Source: Campanula takesimana
Taxonomy: Eukaryota > Streptophyta > Magnoliopsida > Asterales > Campanulaceae
Direction: 5' to 3'
DNA length: 64,000 nt
Assembly: GCA_026119855.1 (NCBI GenBank)
Contig: JAOWBW010000440.1
Span: 868,001 to 932,000 of the forward strand
The notes beneath the pieces are model-generated. The model made no database searches. It had not been told where the DNA came from and saw nothing but the letters and a program-made list of their open reading frames with translations. Every line of letters starts with the position of its first letter. The first letter of the stretch is position 1. Made by a program: the position numbers and the translations under genes. This document shows positions 43,323 through 55,700 of this stretch, in pieces.

Positions 43323-45030
43323 TCATGCACACCAACAATTATGTTATGCTACACCATTAATTTGGACATGAACGATAGGACAGAAACAATAAATAAGACA
43401 AGATTTAACACGGTTCACCCCAACATTAATGGTCTACATCCACGGACCAATCAATATATATCACTATCATAACTCAACAATACAATGTGTAACACTCAAA
43501 AAATCTGAGTCCCCCTACAAGAAATGATAACACTAGACTACTCTCACAATAGTGTACAACTCCATCATGAATGTACACATCTCTCTAACTCAATCTCCCT
43601 TAAACGGAGCCACTCTTGGCACCACAAAGCACGCTTGAACTCTTTTTATATGTTTCTATTTGATGTCTAAAATTTACCCTTATAAGTACACAAATTACCG
43701 GTGTAGTATATGCAAAGCATGGTGTCGAGCCACAAAGGACTATATTGCAGAAAATAGCAGTTTAAACATTAAAAATAAAAAGTGATTTTGGTTTCGGAAC
43801 TATTAACTACTAAAACAATTAATTAAACATATTTAGATATGAGAGAAAACATACAAATTGGGTTCACAAGTATATCCTCTATGATCACTTTTACTAATGT
43901 GTCATTTAATTATGGGTGTTCTTCACTATTATATAGATTCACAAAGACTCTAAGTACTCCCTACCATTGTGATTTCAACAACATCTACACAACAGTTTCA
44001 GAATCCCTTAAGAACACAATAATTTATGAACTTGAATCTTATATCAAGTACAACCTCACAACAAGATTCAATTATCAAATGATATCTTAAATGTCATCAA
44101 ACCACTCACATGCAATTGATAACACCCACTAAACATCAATCATGCTCAATATTTCAAACTATTGAACATAAAAGAATTAAGAAGAATAGAAAACACCTTT
44201 GATAAACACCACAATAAATTAATCTAATAAAAATTAAGCACTAATGATCATAAAGTTAATAATTGTTACCTCCAATCCGTAGAACAAGAAATTAGTTCAT
44301 CAATAGTTGATGGACAATAGTCTTTGGAAGTATTATAAATGCGTGTAACTTATTGTTTGCTTTCGTTTCTTCTTCCTTGTCATGGTTGTAAAATGTTCCT
44401 CGCATTTTGCAGTGAATTATATTTGGGATGAGTCTCTAACTACTATAAGGCGTCATCTTATTAATATTTATTAATGCAAGTATCTGTCGTTTGCCTTTAT
44501 AAATAAAAAAACTATCAAATTATTTTTTGAAAGAGTTGTCAGTTTAAATTCTTAGTTTTCTGATTTACAAAATACAGTTATTAAAATTGACACTATCAAT
44601 ACTGACGGTCAATATTATAAAAATACAACTACATACGAAAAACTATTTTTCATTTTTTTTTTTGTTTCTTTCCACTTTCAACTTTTGGTTTCATTTGTAT
44701 ACTTGTACTTCTATTTGTGTATTTATTTATCACTAGTATTGCTAAGATTTTCTTTCTTTTTTTTTTTTTAAAAAAAAACTAACATTTTCTATTTGTTAAA
44801 GGGGGAGGTTGCTATTTTATTATTATTTCAAGTTTTCCTTAGAAATTTCTTTATTTTTTAAAAACACTAATAACTCCAACATTTACCCTTTTTCTCATTT
44901 GTACTTTGGAGGCAAAGTGGCGCATTTAGGGTAGATTTCTCCCTAAATTAAAAAGAGTCATGTTATTCAAACTGTTATTAAATGTTTGCCAAATGCTTGC
45001 AAGTAGACAAAATAATGAACTTTCAGCAAT
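43323..45030. other. AT-rich intergenic DNA
   Basis: No supported gene. Phrases such as GGTGTCGAGCCACAAAGGAC (about 43720) and ACACGGTTCACCCC (about 43408) look like fragments of retrotransposon non-coding DNA, but no boundary or domain could be placed. Confidence 0.4.
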
Positions 45031-45289
45031 TTAGGGAAAGGGGTATTTACCATATAATCCCTCAATATTATTTTATTTACCTCCTAGGACAAGGAATATT
45101 TTAGCTAACCATATAGTCCCTAGCTTACATCTTCCTTAACATTTTACTAACTACACCCTCTCAACATTTTACTTTCACCCCAACCACTATCCCCTTAGGC
45201 TGTCCCTCACCACCTTCTCCAGTCAACAACTCCGGCGACCACCAACTCCGGTGACCACTCCGGTGCAATATATTTTTTTTTTTTTTTTA

Positions 45290-45762
45290 TAGCTTCAGTG
45301 ACCTTCCAGCAACCAAACAGTTGAGAACTTACTGAGTAAGTTCTCAGTTGTCAACTAAACTACTAATAACACGAACAACTCCGGCGACCCAACAACTGAG
45401 AACTTTTCAGTAAGTTCTCAGTTATCAACTAAACTACCAAGAACATGAACAACTCCGGTGACCACCAACTCCGGCGACCAAACAGTTGAGAACTTTTCAG
45501 TAAGTTCTCAGTTGTCAACTAAACTACTAAGAATATGAATAACTCCGACGACCACCAACTCCGGCGACCAAACAGTTGAAAACTTATCAGTAAGTTCTCA
45601 GTTATCAATTAAACTACTAAGAACATGAACAACTTCGGCAACCAAAACAACTGAGAATTTATCAATAAGTTCTTAGTAGTCAACTTAACTACTAAGAATA
45701 TGATCAATTCCGGCGACCAAACAGTTGAGAACCTATAAGTAAGTTCTCAGTTGTAAAGCAAC
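45290..45762. repeat. Minisatellite of about 80 bp units, each with a hairpin
   Basis: Six diverged copies of a unit containing ACAGTTGAGAACTT...AGTAAGTTCTCAGTTGT, then CAACTAAACTAC-AAGAACATGA, then AACTCCGGCGACC. Within each unit GAGAACTT and AAGTTCTC are inverted, so each can fold as a stem with an 8-bp core. Confidence 0.85.
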
Positions 45763-46071
45763 AATTATTTTAAAATATAGAGCATTATACTAAACATTTT
45801 TAATGCAAAAATAAAAATAAAAATATTGCACAACTACCGATACAAACAATAATCAAAACAAACAAATACTCACTAGTCACTACAAATGAATCCCATGTCT
45901 TTGCATTCACTGGACTAAATCTATTATGAAACCTCAAGTGAACCATAAAAATAAAATAAAAAAATGATAGAATCCACAACAGCTTTTTCTTTGTTCAGTT
46001 TGTCTACTAATTCCATCTCACATTTATTTGGACAATAAACAATTTTTTCGCATCATTTTTCACACCCAAAC

Positions 46072-46266
46072 ATGTCGGGTAGTATGATATCGGGTTCGAC
46101 TTCGTCGTCCTCGACTTCATCGGATTCTGAGCCGCCGGAGAGGAGGAAGAAGAGGAAGCAGAAGTGGAAGGACTTTTTTGGGAGGTTGATGAAGGAAGTG
46201 ATTGATAAACAAGAGGAGTTGCAAATGAAGTTCTCAGATCTGGCCGGAAATAAATGGCGAAAATGA
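46072..46266 (+). pseudogene. Trihelix (GT-2/DF1-type) transcription-factor fragment
   Basis: A 64-codon frame reads MISGSTSSSSTSSDSE, then RRKKRKQKWKDFFGRLMKEV and IDKQEELQMKF. Basic stretch plus FF-RLMKEVI-KQEELQ-KF is the conserved linker and central alpha-helix between the two DNA-binding domains of GT-2/GTL1/DF1-type trihelix proteins. The helix is cut off after KFSDLAGNKWRK and both trihelix domains are missing, so it is a fragment. It sits inside a Mutator-like element, which suggests capture. It keeps an ATG and stop and could be transcribed as a chimera. Confidence 0.75.
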
Positions 46267-46404
46267 TGGAGTTTTGAAGCAGACAATAGCATATCTGATC
46301 TATTTTCGTCCTTCAAAAAGTCATTGGAAATCAAAAAGTGACTAGATCTGTGAATATGTGAATACATGGAGTCAGAGATCTGGCATAGAAGGTGTGCAGC
46401 CGAC

Positions 46405-46556
46405 GTCGCCGGAAAATATGGACAGATCTAGCCGCCGGAGAGGTTGTTGGAGGGAGAGAGGCGGGGTCGCCGGAGTTGGGAGGGGTCGCCGGAGTTGGAA
46501 GGGTCGCCGGAAAATATGGACAGATCTAGCCGCCGGAGAGGTTGTTGGAGGGAGAG
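46405..46556. repeat. GC-rich tandem duplication GTCGCCGGA...
   Basis: The unit GTCGCCGGAAAATATGGACA + GATCTAGCCGCCGGAGAGG + TTGTTGGAGGGAGAG occurs at 46405-46459 and 46503-46556. Further GGGGTCGCCGGAGTTGG repeats run to 46632. These are inverted relatives of the CAACTCCGGCGACC motif in the left arm of the same element. Confidence 0.8.
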
Positions 46557-46853
46557 GGGCGAGGTAGCCGAAGAAGGAGGGGTCGCCGGAGTTGGGAGGG
46601 GTCGCCGGAGAAGGAGGGGAGGGGTGGGGTCGCCGGTGAGTTAGAGAGAAAAAAGAGAGAGAGAGAGAGAAAAAAAAATCTGGTGTGTGAATAAGAGAGA
46701 GTAGGTGAGGGAGGGGTGTAGTTAATACACTAAAAGACTAAATGGTTACATAAAATATTTTTTAGGACTAGGACGTAAATTAAAAATGTGCTTGTCCTAA
46801 TACGTAGATTCAATATTAATCAGGGATTAGGAGGTAATTTTCTCTAAGGGAAA

Positions 46854-47974
46854 ATTATTTTCCCTCGAAACTTACTTTCCATGTTTATGTAATACATGAT
46901 AGATGATTTATACGACATAATTGGCAACTGTTATTATTAGTCAAAGAAGGAAAACATTTTGAGTAATTTGTGGAATAAAAAATTTTCTTTAGTTGTCCAA
47001 CAACAATAATAAAAAAAAATGTTTACAAAAGTGTAAATGAAAAGAAAAGTGGTTTCATGAAATATAAATTGATAGATCACTGTTATCTCTAAATGACATT
47101 TAAGTTGAAAGATATAGGTAAATGAGTGTTACTTTTTAGGGATGTTATTAAAATCTCCTCTCGCAAAAGTCATATCCCAATGTATATCTAAATTTGCATC
47201 TCAGTGTATAATTCAAAAACATTATCTCTAAATAGTTGCACTAATCATAAATCTCACGCTCCTTACTATAATTGCTTTCAATACATAATCACCGATTTAG
47301 TAATTGCAGAGGCAAAAAGAAATTGAAAGATTTCAAATGTTTTGTTTTTCAATAATGAGAAGTAGTCTTTTACAAAATGAAACGTTATAAACATGCTTAA
47401 TATTAAGAAGTTGTATTTTTTAAAAATGAAACATTATAAACATGCTCTTAAAGAAAAATAAAGTTACTAAAGCAACAAATTTTACAAGGCTAAGCTACAA
47501 CAACAACATTCTAAAGTTAGAGGAAGTGTTCTCATAAAGGATTTCATGTTTCAAACTTGTCAATTAAGGGTTCAGAGGTAACAAAAAATAGCAAACATGT
47601 ACTTTCTGACGAAAATGTTGATTTTTTTTTAACTCCTCACGTGCCGAACACGTGCAAGTCAATTAAGCTCAAATTGAAATAAATATCAAATATCAAAGAG
47701 TCGAATGAAGTTCTACATGAGACTCTACCACATATAATCTATGAAAAACAAAATGAAGAATATGGAGGAGGAGAAACAAAATCATACAAGATCACAAACG
47801 ATATTAATGGTATCAGATTTGTTCTCATACTATTTGCATTCATAAAAGACGAGACTATGCCATTTAAACTTTGTTTCGCTTTGAGGAAAACAAAGATACT
47901 AGTACTTTATATTAAGGAGGCTCTTTTTTTCACTTTGGTATCTATTCTGCAAGTGGTTTCAAATTAAGCTTAAG
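46854..47974. other. AT-rich intergenic DNA
   Basis: No gene or clear repeat is visible. One CACGTG lies in CTCACGTGCCGAACACGTGC near 47637. Confidence 0.4.
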
Positions 47975-47989
47975 AATCTATGATAGTTC

Positions 47990-49180
47990 CAACACACTTG
48001 TCAAAGATCTTGAACGAATGATGAACAATTTATGGTGAGGCAACAAATATGATGGGCGTAGGAGTATAAATTGGTTGCGATGGGAAAAGTTAGGTATTCT
48101 AAAACATAAGCGAAACCAAGGGTTTCGCTGCTTGCAATTATTTCAACTTAGCAATGTTAGGGAAGTTTGGGTGGCGATGTATATCCTACCCAAATGCTCT
48201 TGCGTCCCGAGTTATCAAAGCTAAATATATTCCGTATGGGGATTTTGTGAATGCCTCTATTGGGCAGTCTCCAAGTTATGCTTGGAAGGGTATAGTCTCC
48301 TTGGCTTTCGTGGACAAAAAAACTCTATGTGGAACAACCTACCACCTTTTTTCTGGAGATACAACACGTATGCGATCTTATGTTCCATGATTCGAATTCT
48401 TGGAATCCAGATATTATACAATCATTATTTTCTCCCAATGATGTTGCACTTATTCTATCAATACCCATATGTCCTCTATCTAATTCTCTCAGTCAAAAAG
48501 TTTGGCACTTTACTACGAATGGTCTCTACTCCATTCATAGTGCTTATTGAATCGCTTGCTCTCTTACTCCCTTCGCTCACTATGACAATTCGTAGCTACG
48601 GGTTTAATCTGGAACATTGACACTCCACCTAAATTCAAGTTCTTTAGATGGCAAATGGCAAAGTTTTTTTTTTTTTTTTTCATAGAGATGTTCCTTCGTC
48701 TCGCTCTTGTACTAACCGGCATCCTCCGGCTTCACCAGGCTTTAAATGCAATCGTGATGCCTATTTCTTTAGGGCGGCACAATTTACAGGCGTAGGGTGC
48801 ATTTTGCAAAATTTGCGAGGCCAATTTATGCGGGCTAGTAATGAGGTTCTCTAAGGAGTTTTGAACGTAGCTAAGGGTGAAGCTTCGAGTCTTTTGCTGG
48901 CAATGTAGTGAGTCGTCTCTCTTGACTCACAAGTATTGAGTTTGAGATTGACAATACTTGTGTTTTTCAACCAGCCCATACTACATCCACGAATAATTCC
49001 GAGTTTGGTGATGTTATCATAACTTGTAAATTTTTATTTACAAAGAGCGACACTTACACTCTCAACCTTCTTTCTTATCTGGCAAATGATGTTGCAGACT
49101 GTGGTTTTAGGGCATCATTAACAAATGCTATGCATATGACATGGAATGAGCTACCAAAATTTGTGGTCGACCATATCTAA
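47990..49180 (+). pseudogene. Decayed L1-type LINE, 3' part (zf-RVT and RNase H)
   Basis: Translated pieces in shifting frames read LERMMNNLWWG, then WLRWEKLGILKHKRNQGFRC, LAMLGKFGWRC-like, NALASRVIKAKYIP and SPSYAWKGI. This is the C-terminal RT/zf-RVT region typical of plant LINE ORF2. After a T20 run at 48665, PPASPGFKCNRDAYF...GVGCILQNLRGQFMRASNEV matches the LINE-type RNase H domain, and ANDVADCGF...LPKFVVDHI ends it. Several frameshifts and stops break the frame, so it is dead. The AP-endonuclease and most of the RT are missing (5' truncation). Confidence 0.78.
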
Positions 49181-49273
49181 TGTTGTAACATTTATGGTTG
49201 CTAATAAATTTCTTATTCTTAAATAAAAAAACATTTTATGTTAATCCTAAGTGGTACCCAAATTAGAGTGTGT

Positions 49274-49425
49274 TTTGGGAGAAACTAGATTCTCCATAAC
49301 TTATAGAAAATTATGTTTTTAACCCTTAAACCCTAAACATGAACCCTAAACTTGAAACCCTAAACCCTATAAAAACATGATTTTTTTATAACTTATGATG
49401 ATGAAAGAACTAGTTTCTCCCCAAA
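49274..49425. mobile_element. Foldback MITE with telomere-like CCCTAAA core
   Basis: The left arm TTTTGGGAGAAACTAG ... ATAACTTATAGAAAAT...ATGTTTTTA is mirrored at the right. The loop holds six CCCTAAA/CCTTAAA-like units (49321-49369) mixed with GAA. TSD unclear. It lies about 320 bp upstream of the C3H31-like start. Confidence 0.55.
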
Positions 49426-49684
49426 TTGACTCATCCTTGACCCGCTCTATATTTTCTGATTTAAAAAAAACAGGCTAAATCCGTCGCGAACATTCTGCGT
49501 GTATTTAGAAAAGACTTCGCCCCCAAACCACGCCCCCCACAAGTCAACGAAGTCAAACCCTGCGTCAATCTCACGCAACCCGGCGCGCGCTTGGGGAACA
49601 CAACAACAACAGAGATGCGCTCCTCCAGCGGGGCTGTGACTGCTGCCGCAACCAAAACAGGCAGCATAGTAATAGCGACACTAG

Positions 49685-49692
49685 TATAAAAA
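49685..49692 (+). promoter_or_regulatory. C3H31: Putative TATA box of the C3H31-like gene
   Basis: TATAAAAA, 50 bp before the ATG at 49743, implies a very short 5' UTR of about 25 nt. The flanks are GC-richer than surrounding DNA, as expected for a core promoter. Confidence 0.6.
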
Positions 49693-49742
49693 GGCAAGGC
49701 GTAGTAGGCAGGCGATAGGAAAGAGGAAGAAGGGTTCCGGCA

Positions 49743-52700
49743 ATGGCGTCGTCTCCGACATCTTCCAGCTACTCCAGTTACTCGTCTCCGTTCGCTTCCT
49801 CTTCGTCTCTGCCGGCGAATTCGTCGAATTTCAGCGGATTGTCAATTATGTCGTTGCGGAAGAAAATCGTCGAGAAGGTGATGGAGAATCGCGTCACTTT
49901 GATCGTCGGTGAAACCGGCTGCGGTAACTAAACTTACCCCCCCCCTCTCTCTCTCTCTCTCTCTTGTTGTTGGTTTGATTGTTTAATTTTGTTGCTTCGA
50001 TCATATCGAAATAGTGATAAGTTGCTGTCTCATGCTTTTTATGTGCATGGGCGTTATCAGGCTTGGATCACAAATGATTTGGACTTTAGACTCTTAGATC
50101 GATTTTTTATTCATAGGGTTCAGAGTTAATGTGTGTGTGATGTTGGTGTAAAGATGTTTTTTTTTTTTTTTTTTTTTTTTTTTTGTGAAACAATGTAAGG
50201 ATGGTTTTAAGTAAGCTTTAATTTCAATCAGGGCCTATACGTTCATTTAATTTTGTCTCTGAGTCTACTTGGGATAGAAGAAAATTTGGCTTTGAAGAGA
50301 ATGGAGTTGATGGTGAATATTCATGTAGATTATGGAGTTTGATTTTATTTTATAACTTTCTTATTTTTTTTTCTCTTTATTTTTTCCTCCCCCCCCCCTT
50401 TTTTTTTAAATCTCTCTCTCTCTCTCTCTCTCTTTTTCTTCATATTATTTATTTATTATTTCTTTCTACATTTCCCCCAATTTTTCTTCCCGCCTTTTTT
50501 CTTCTTCTCACCTATATATTTTCATTGACCTTTGCATATGATGATTCATGTTAGCTGAGGCCAAATTATTTTTGGGACCAAGGCTTTGTTGTTGTTGCGG
50601 TGATGTTGGTGGTGTAGTCAGCCATCCCAACCATATCACATTTCTCCACATTTTTTAAGCGCTAAAGAGTAACCGTCCTTTGGCATTTACTTTCGTCTAG
50701 TGGGGGGTGTATGTTTGTGCAGTCTATATAGACTAGGATTTGGGAGGAAGGAAGTTTTGTAGCATTGTAGATGAAATCTGTGATGATGTAGCACTGACTT
50801 TATGATTACACTTCTGATAACCAGGAATTTATATGTGCGTGTATAGATTATGATTTGGATGCCACTTTACTGCCGCAATTGCCTTCTTAAATGGCGCCTC
50901 TCGTGTTATCTATAACTTAGTTCTTAAGAACCAATTGGACTAAGTATAGATGCTTCTGTAGTCTACATTTTACATATCGACTTATAGATTTTGTTACCTT
51001 TCTGAACATATATTCTTGATGTTATTATGCACTTCATTCTTTAGGGCCAAAGGAATCAAGTTTTTGTAGCGTAGTACTTGCAAAATGGGCCATGATTAAG
51101 AAGCTTTATTGTATGATTATACATTTTTCTTTATCTGTATTAATTTTTTATAAGCAGACATTTATGTGTTGTAGACTAAGACGGCTGGTCAATGGTTGAC
51201 ATCTGAGGGCCAGTGATAGACCAAACAAGTTTGATGTTTTCTCTAGTTCAGTTTTACATATTATTTGGTTAACCACATATGGAAATGTTATCATGGAAGC
51301 CACATTTTATTTTGTTTGATGATGATGATTAAGTAAAATACTCACCTCAGAACTTTAAAGACGTGATACTAAAATAATTCGGTACGGTGATAAATACAAA
51401 AGTGTTTCTATAAGATGGAGCATATGATTTTTCTTAGAGTCCATTTACAAGTAGTTGGTTTTTTTGTTTTACTACTGTCATAGTCATTGGGGCCTTTCTA
51501 CAGTTGTGTCTACACTATGTCACTAGCGCTGGCTCGCAAGACTAAAATTTGATTGTTTGTATTGGTAACATATCTTCTTTTGATGATGAAGGGAAGAGTT
51601 CCCAGGTTCCACAATTCTTACTGGAGGAAAATATTGAACCTATACTGTGTACTCAACCCAGGAGATTTGCGGTGGTTGCTGTTGCCAAAATGGTTGCCAA
51701 GGCTCGTAATTGTGCAGTTGGAGACGAGGTTGGCTACCATATAGGTCATTCGAGGGTCATATCAGCAAGGTATTAAGTTAGTTGCTCCACAATTTAATAC
51801 TTTATGCATATATTGATTGTGGGTTGGCGGTTTGTTGCACTTTTCTGTTTTGCATGTCTGTGTTTGTTGTTGAATGCGTGAAACATTTTAATTTGCATTT
51901 ATGATTGTTGCTCATTTGTAGAAGTTTATTCATTTCTTATCTGTAACTTTTTACATGGTTACTTTGACTATCTTTACTTGTTTACTTTTTTCGTCCAAAC
52001 TGTAAAATTCTAAACCACTTCTATAGAGAAACGGAAACTGCTGGAACGGAATTTTATGCGGGGTTAGGTGTATGAAATCCACAGATTACTTGCTATTCGT
52101 TTGTGTAGGTCTGCCTATTCAAGTACGTAAGGTACACAATTGACATACATCTCACATTACAAACTTAAAATGGTTGAAGCATTTGAAATAGGGTAGAGGT
52201 TGGATATCTAAGCAGAAAACCCTAATGAATGAGAAAGCTTTTGGGAAGAACTATTATTCATCATAAGATAGTTCTGACAAGAGAATGACAAAAGAGGGCC
52301 AAGTAGAATAACTTAAAACAAAGAAATCAATTGCCAAGCCTCTACGATCACCATGTTGCCTCTTCATTCGCCACTATGTCTCTCTCTGACGATCAACCAT
52401 AGCTTCGCCGCAACCCCACTATTCCTACCTTAATCCCTCCATGAGTGACCCACGACCATTCGGACTCGAAACTGGTCTTTGTCTTTGTTACCTGGAGTTA
52501 CCTATAAGGATTAGGTAAAGGTGCCGACCCGAGTGTTGGATCTGTAATCAGCATTCATTTGAATATGGGTGTGGGTGTGGGTGTGGGTGTGGCTCAATTA
52601 TGACCTGTAATCAACATTCACGTTCATCGTAGGAATTATTTGGTATATATCATGTTATATATGGAAGTTTCCTATATTGAAATTGAGATTTACAGTGATT

Positions 52701-55700
52701 TTGTCAATTAGTTCTCAATCTCACTCTAGTTTTTTTTTACTCATCATTCTCTTTTTTCTTTGTTTACAGATCCAAAATTATCTTCAAAACTGCAGGAGTT
52801 TTGTTGGATGAAATGCGTGAAAAGGGAGTCGGTGCACTAAAGTACAAGGTCATCATTCTTGACGAAGTGCATGAAAGATCTGTAGAATCAGATCTTGTAC
52901 TCGTTTGTGTGAAGCAGTTTCTGCTGAAAAATTCTGGCTTGAGGTTAAAAAATATTATCTCCATTCCTACTATTCATGTTACTGTTTTTTCACATTATAT
53001 TTTCATTATGTATTTTTTTAATCAGAAATGTGCGTCGGCATTCATAACCATTGCCCTTCCTCATTTATGTTAGGCAATGGCTTGAGATTTTATTTACTTG
53101 TTTTGCATTCCAGGGTGGTGTTGATGTCAGCTACTGCTGATATATCAAGATACAGGGAGTACTTCAAGGACCTTGGTAGGGATGAACGAGTAGAAGTTCT
53201 AGGCATCCCCAGTTCCAGCCAGCACACCTTATATCAGCGGAAAGTTCTTTATCTTGAGCAGGTCACATATTACTATATAACAATAATAGTTTGTTTTATA
53301 TATCTATAACATTACACTTGTAGAGATCTGATACACTATCTGATTCATCATTTTTTTTTCTTTTTTGTCCTTGATCTGCTGTTAGATTGCTTTAGAGCAA
53401 GTTTTAATCACACCCTTCAACTACAAATACTGTTGGGCCGTTCAGTTCTCATCATTATTTTGAACTCCAACTGGCTATAAATCTCTTTCTAAAAGTTACT
53501 TGGACCAACCCTAAAGTTTGACATGCAATTAATCTCTTCCTTAGTTACCATTAAACATCAGGGTTCCCCCCTCCCCCTCCCTCCCTCTTTGTTTTTTGAG
53601 TTGGCCTAAAACTTCATTCGATAAATGTATAGAGGAATATAGCTTAAGACTATATTTCCCCCCTTCATTTATCTTTTTTTTTTTTTTTTTTGATGCTTCG
53701 ATCCCCCGGTATTATTAGGCTCCTGACCTCATATGGGAATATAGGCATGGAAAAGCTTAATCCTATATTTGGAGTATGTTTTCTATTTTAGGAAAAGGTT
53801 TTGGCATATTTATGTAATTCTCTTTGTCCATGTGATATCCCCTTCTTAATGCTACTATTTCCTTCTCTCCATATCCCCCCAGTTCACACGTGTGCCCCAA
53901 ATTCTTGGCATTCCGTCCTTGGAGATTATTACACCCAAAGGTTTGTCTTCCATAATCATGCCATTAGTATAAAGACTGGAAGATGGTGCTGAACCTAGAA
54001 TTATAGTTGACTTTCATGAATTAGTTTTCCCTTTATTCTTATTGGTTACGGAAATTTACTTCTTTTGACCTAGCTTTTAAGTTCCAGAGGGCTTATGCTT
54101 AGCAAGAGCGTCTAGAGCGTGGTGATCCTTTCCCTTTCTCTCTCGCTCTCTTTCTCACTCTTACTTTTGGGAACTGCAACTACTTCAATCAATAGCCTTG
54201 ATGTCTTGCGGCTTATTCTTATCTCATGGTTCTTATGAATGGGTTCGCCTATAATTGTCTTTGATTTAAGAAGAAGATACCAAATCTATATAAACTGCAG
54301 GTTTTCGTTGTATGTTGGTGAACATCAGTGACAGTGTGGGTTTGTTCTATTGGCTTGCTTCTCTTGGTACTTATTCTGGTTAACAATGCTGTAACAGGTA
54401 ACTGAACTTCTTGAAATGGACTCAGAAAACATGTCTGCAAAATACTGTTCGGGCTCAAGCCCATCTTCAGCGGTGGCTGATATAAAGAAGGAAGTACACA
54501 CACTCATCCATAGTTTGGTCTTGCACATTCATAAACATGAGCCAGACATGGAAAAGAGCATCTTGATTTTTCTTCCTACTTACCGTTCACTGGAGCAACA
54601 ATGGTTCTTATTGAAGCATTTCAGTTCTGATTTCAAAGTTCACATTTTGCACAGTAGTATTGACACCGAGCAAGCTCTCAATGCCATGAGAATATGGAAA
54701 TCCCATCGAAAGGTAAGAGTTCCTTTCTCTGATTTCCTCCATCCTCCATTTTTTTTTTTTTTTTTTTTTTTTATCTCTTTTAGGTCCTCTGTCAAATGTT
54801 GAGTGTCATGAGATCCCCACAGATCATTATATAATGATTAGGAAGGAGGTATTTGATTGTCTTATTTTATTGCCCATTAAGAAGATTATTGAGTGTTATC
54901 CATTATATATGTGGACTATGGAGTTCGATCTTTTCCCATTATTTTGGTTATTATGATCCTCTGGGTTCTAGACGATACCAATCTAGCTTATTTGACTATT
55001 CTCTGAAAGTTTCTTGTTGATGCAGGTAATATTGGCTACAAATATTGCAGAATCATCAGTCACAATACCAAAGGTGGCATATGTTATAGATTCATGTCGA
55101 TCATTGCAAGTTTATTGGGATGGTATTCGGAAAAAAGACTCCTCGGAGCTTACATGGGTTTCTGAATCTCAGGTAGGGAACAAATCTTAAGGGAAACTTT
55201 TACCTCTCTTATTATGATACATGTATATGATGTTATTATGTTATATGTTACGTAGGCTGAGCAGCGTAGAGGAAGAACAGGTCGGACTTGTGATGGCCAA
55301 GTATATCGACTTGTTACTGAATCATTTTTCGGTCAGCTAGAGAAGTATGAGCAACCAGCCATATTGAGATTATCACTGAGACAGCAAGTTCTACTCATTT
55401 GCTGTGCTGAATCGAAACTCATTAGTGACCCAAAAGGTATTAGCTCTAGTTCTGTATTTATCTGTTAAATTTATTACGGTCCATGATGTGAAAACAAGTC
55501 CTAATTTGAATACATCTGCTCTCAGTTTTGATGCAGAAGACCCTAGATCCTCCAAGTACTGAAGTTATTGAAGATGCACTGCGTGTGCTTGTTCAAGTAC
55601 GTGCTTTGGAGAAAGCATCTTATAGAGGCCGCTATGAGCCCACATTCTACGGACGATTGCTGGCGAGTTTTCCTTTGTCATTTGATGCTTCGACACTTAT

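Larger units (their letters stand above)
45040..46844. mobile_element. Mutator-like element carrying gene fragments (Pack-MULE candidate)
   Basis: The ends are degenerate inverted repeats: left TTTACCATATAATCCCTCA...CTAGGACAAG, right (minus strand) ATTACCTCCTAATCCCTGA...TTAGGACAAG. A 9-bp near-duplication TTAGGGAAA/TAAGGGAAA lies at 45031-45039 and 46845-46853. Both subterminal arms carry the same ACTCCGGCGACC motif in opposite orientation. Inside lies a trihelix transcription-factor fragment (46072-46266). No transposase is visible. This combination is the pattern of Pack-MULEs. Confidence 0.65.

Noticed and set aside
45290..45762. CRISPR-like array
   Set aside because: Repeats are diverged, spacers are themselves repeated, and the host is a plant. 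It is a minisatellite in a transposon.
49321..49369. Interstitial telomere
   Set aside because: Units are interrupted and irregular, and lie inside an inverted-repeat element. It is better described as telo-box-like sequence.
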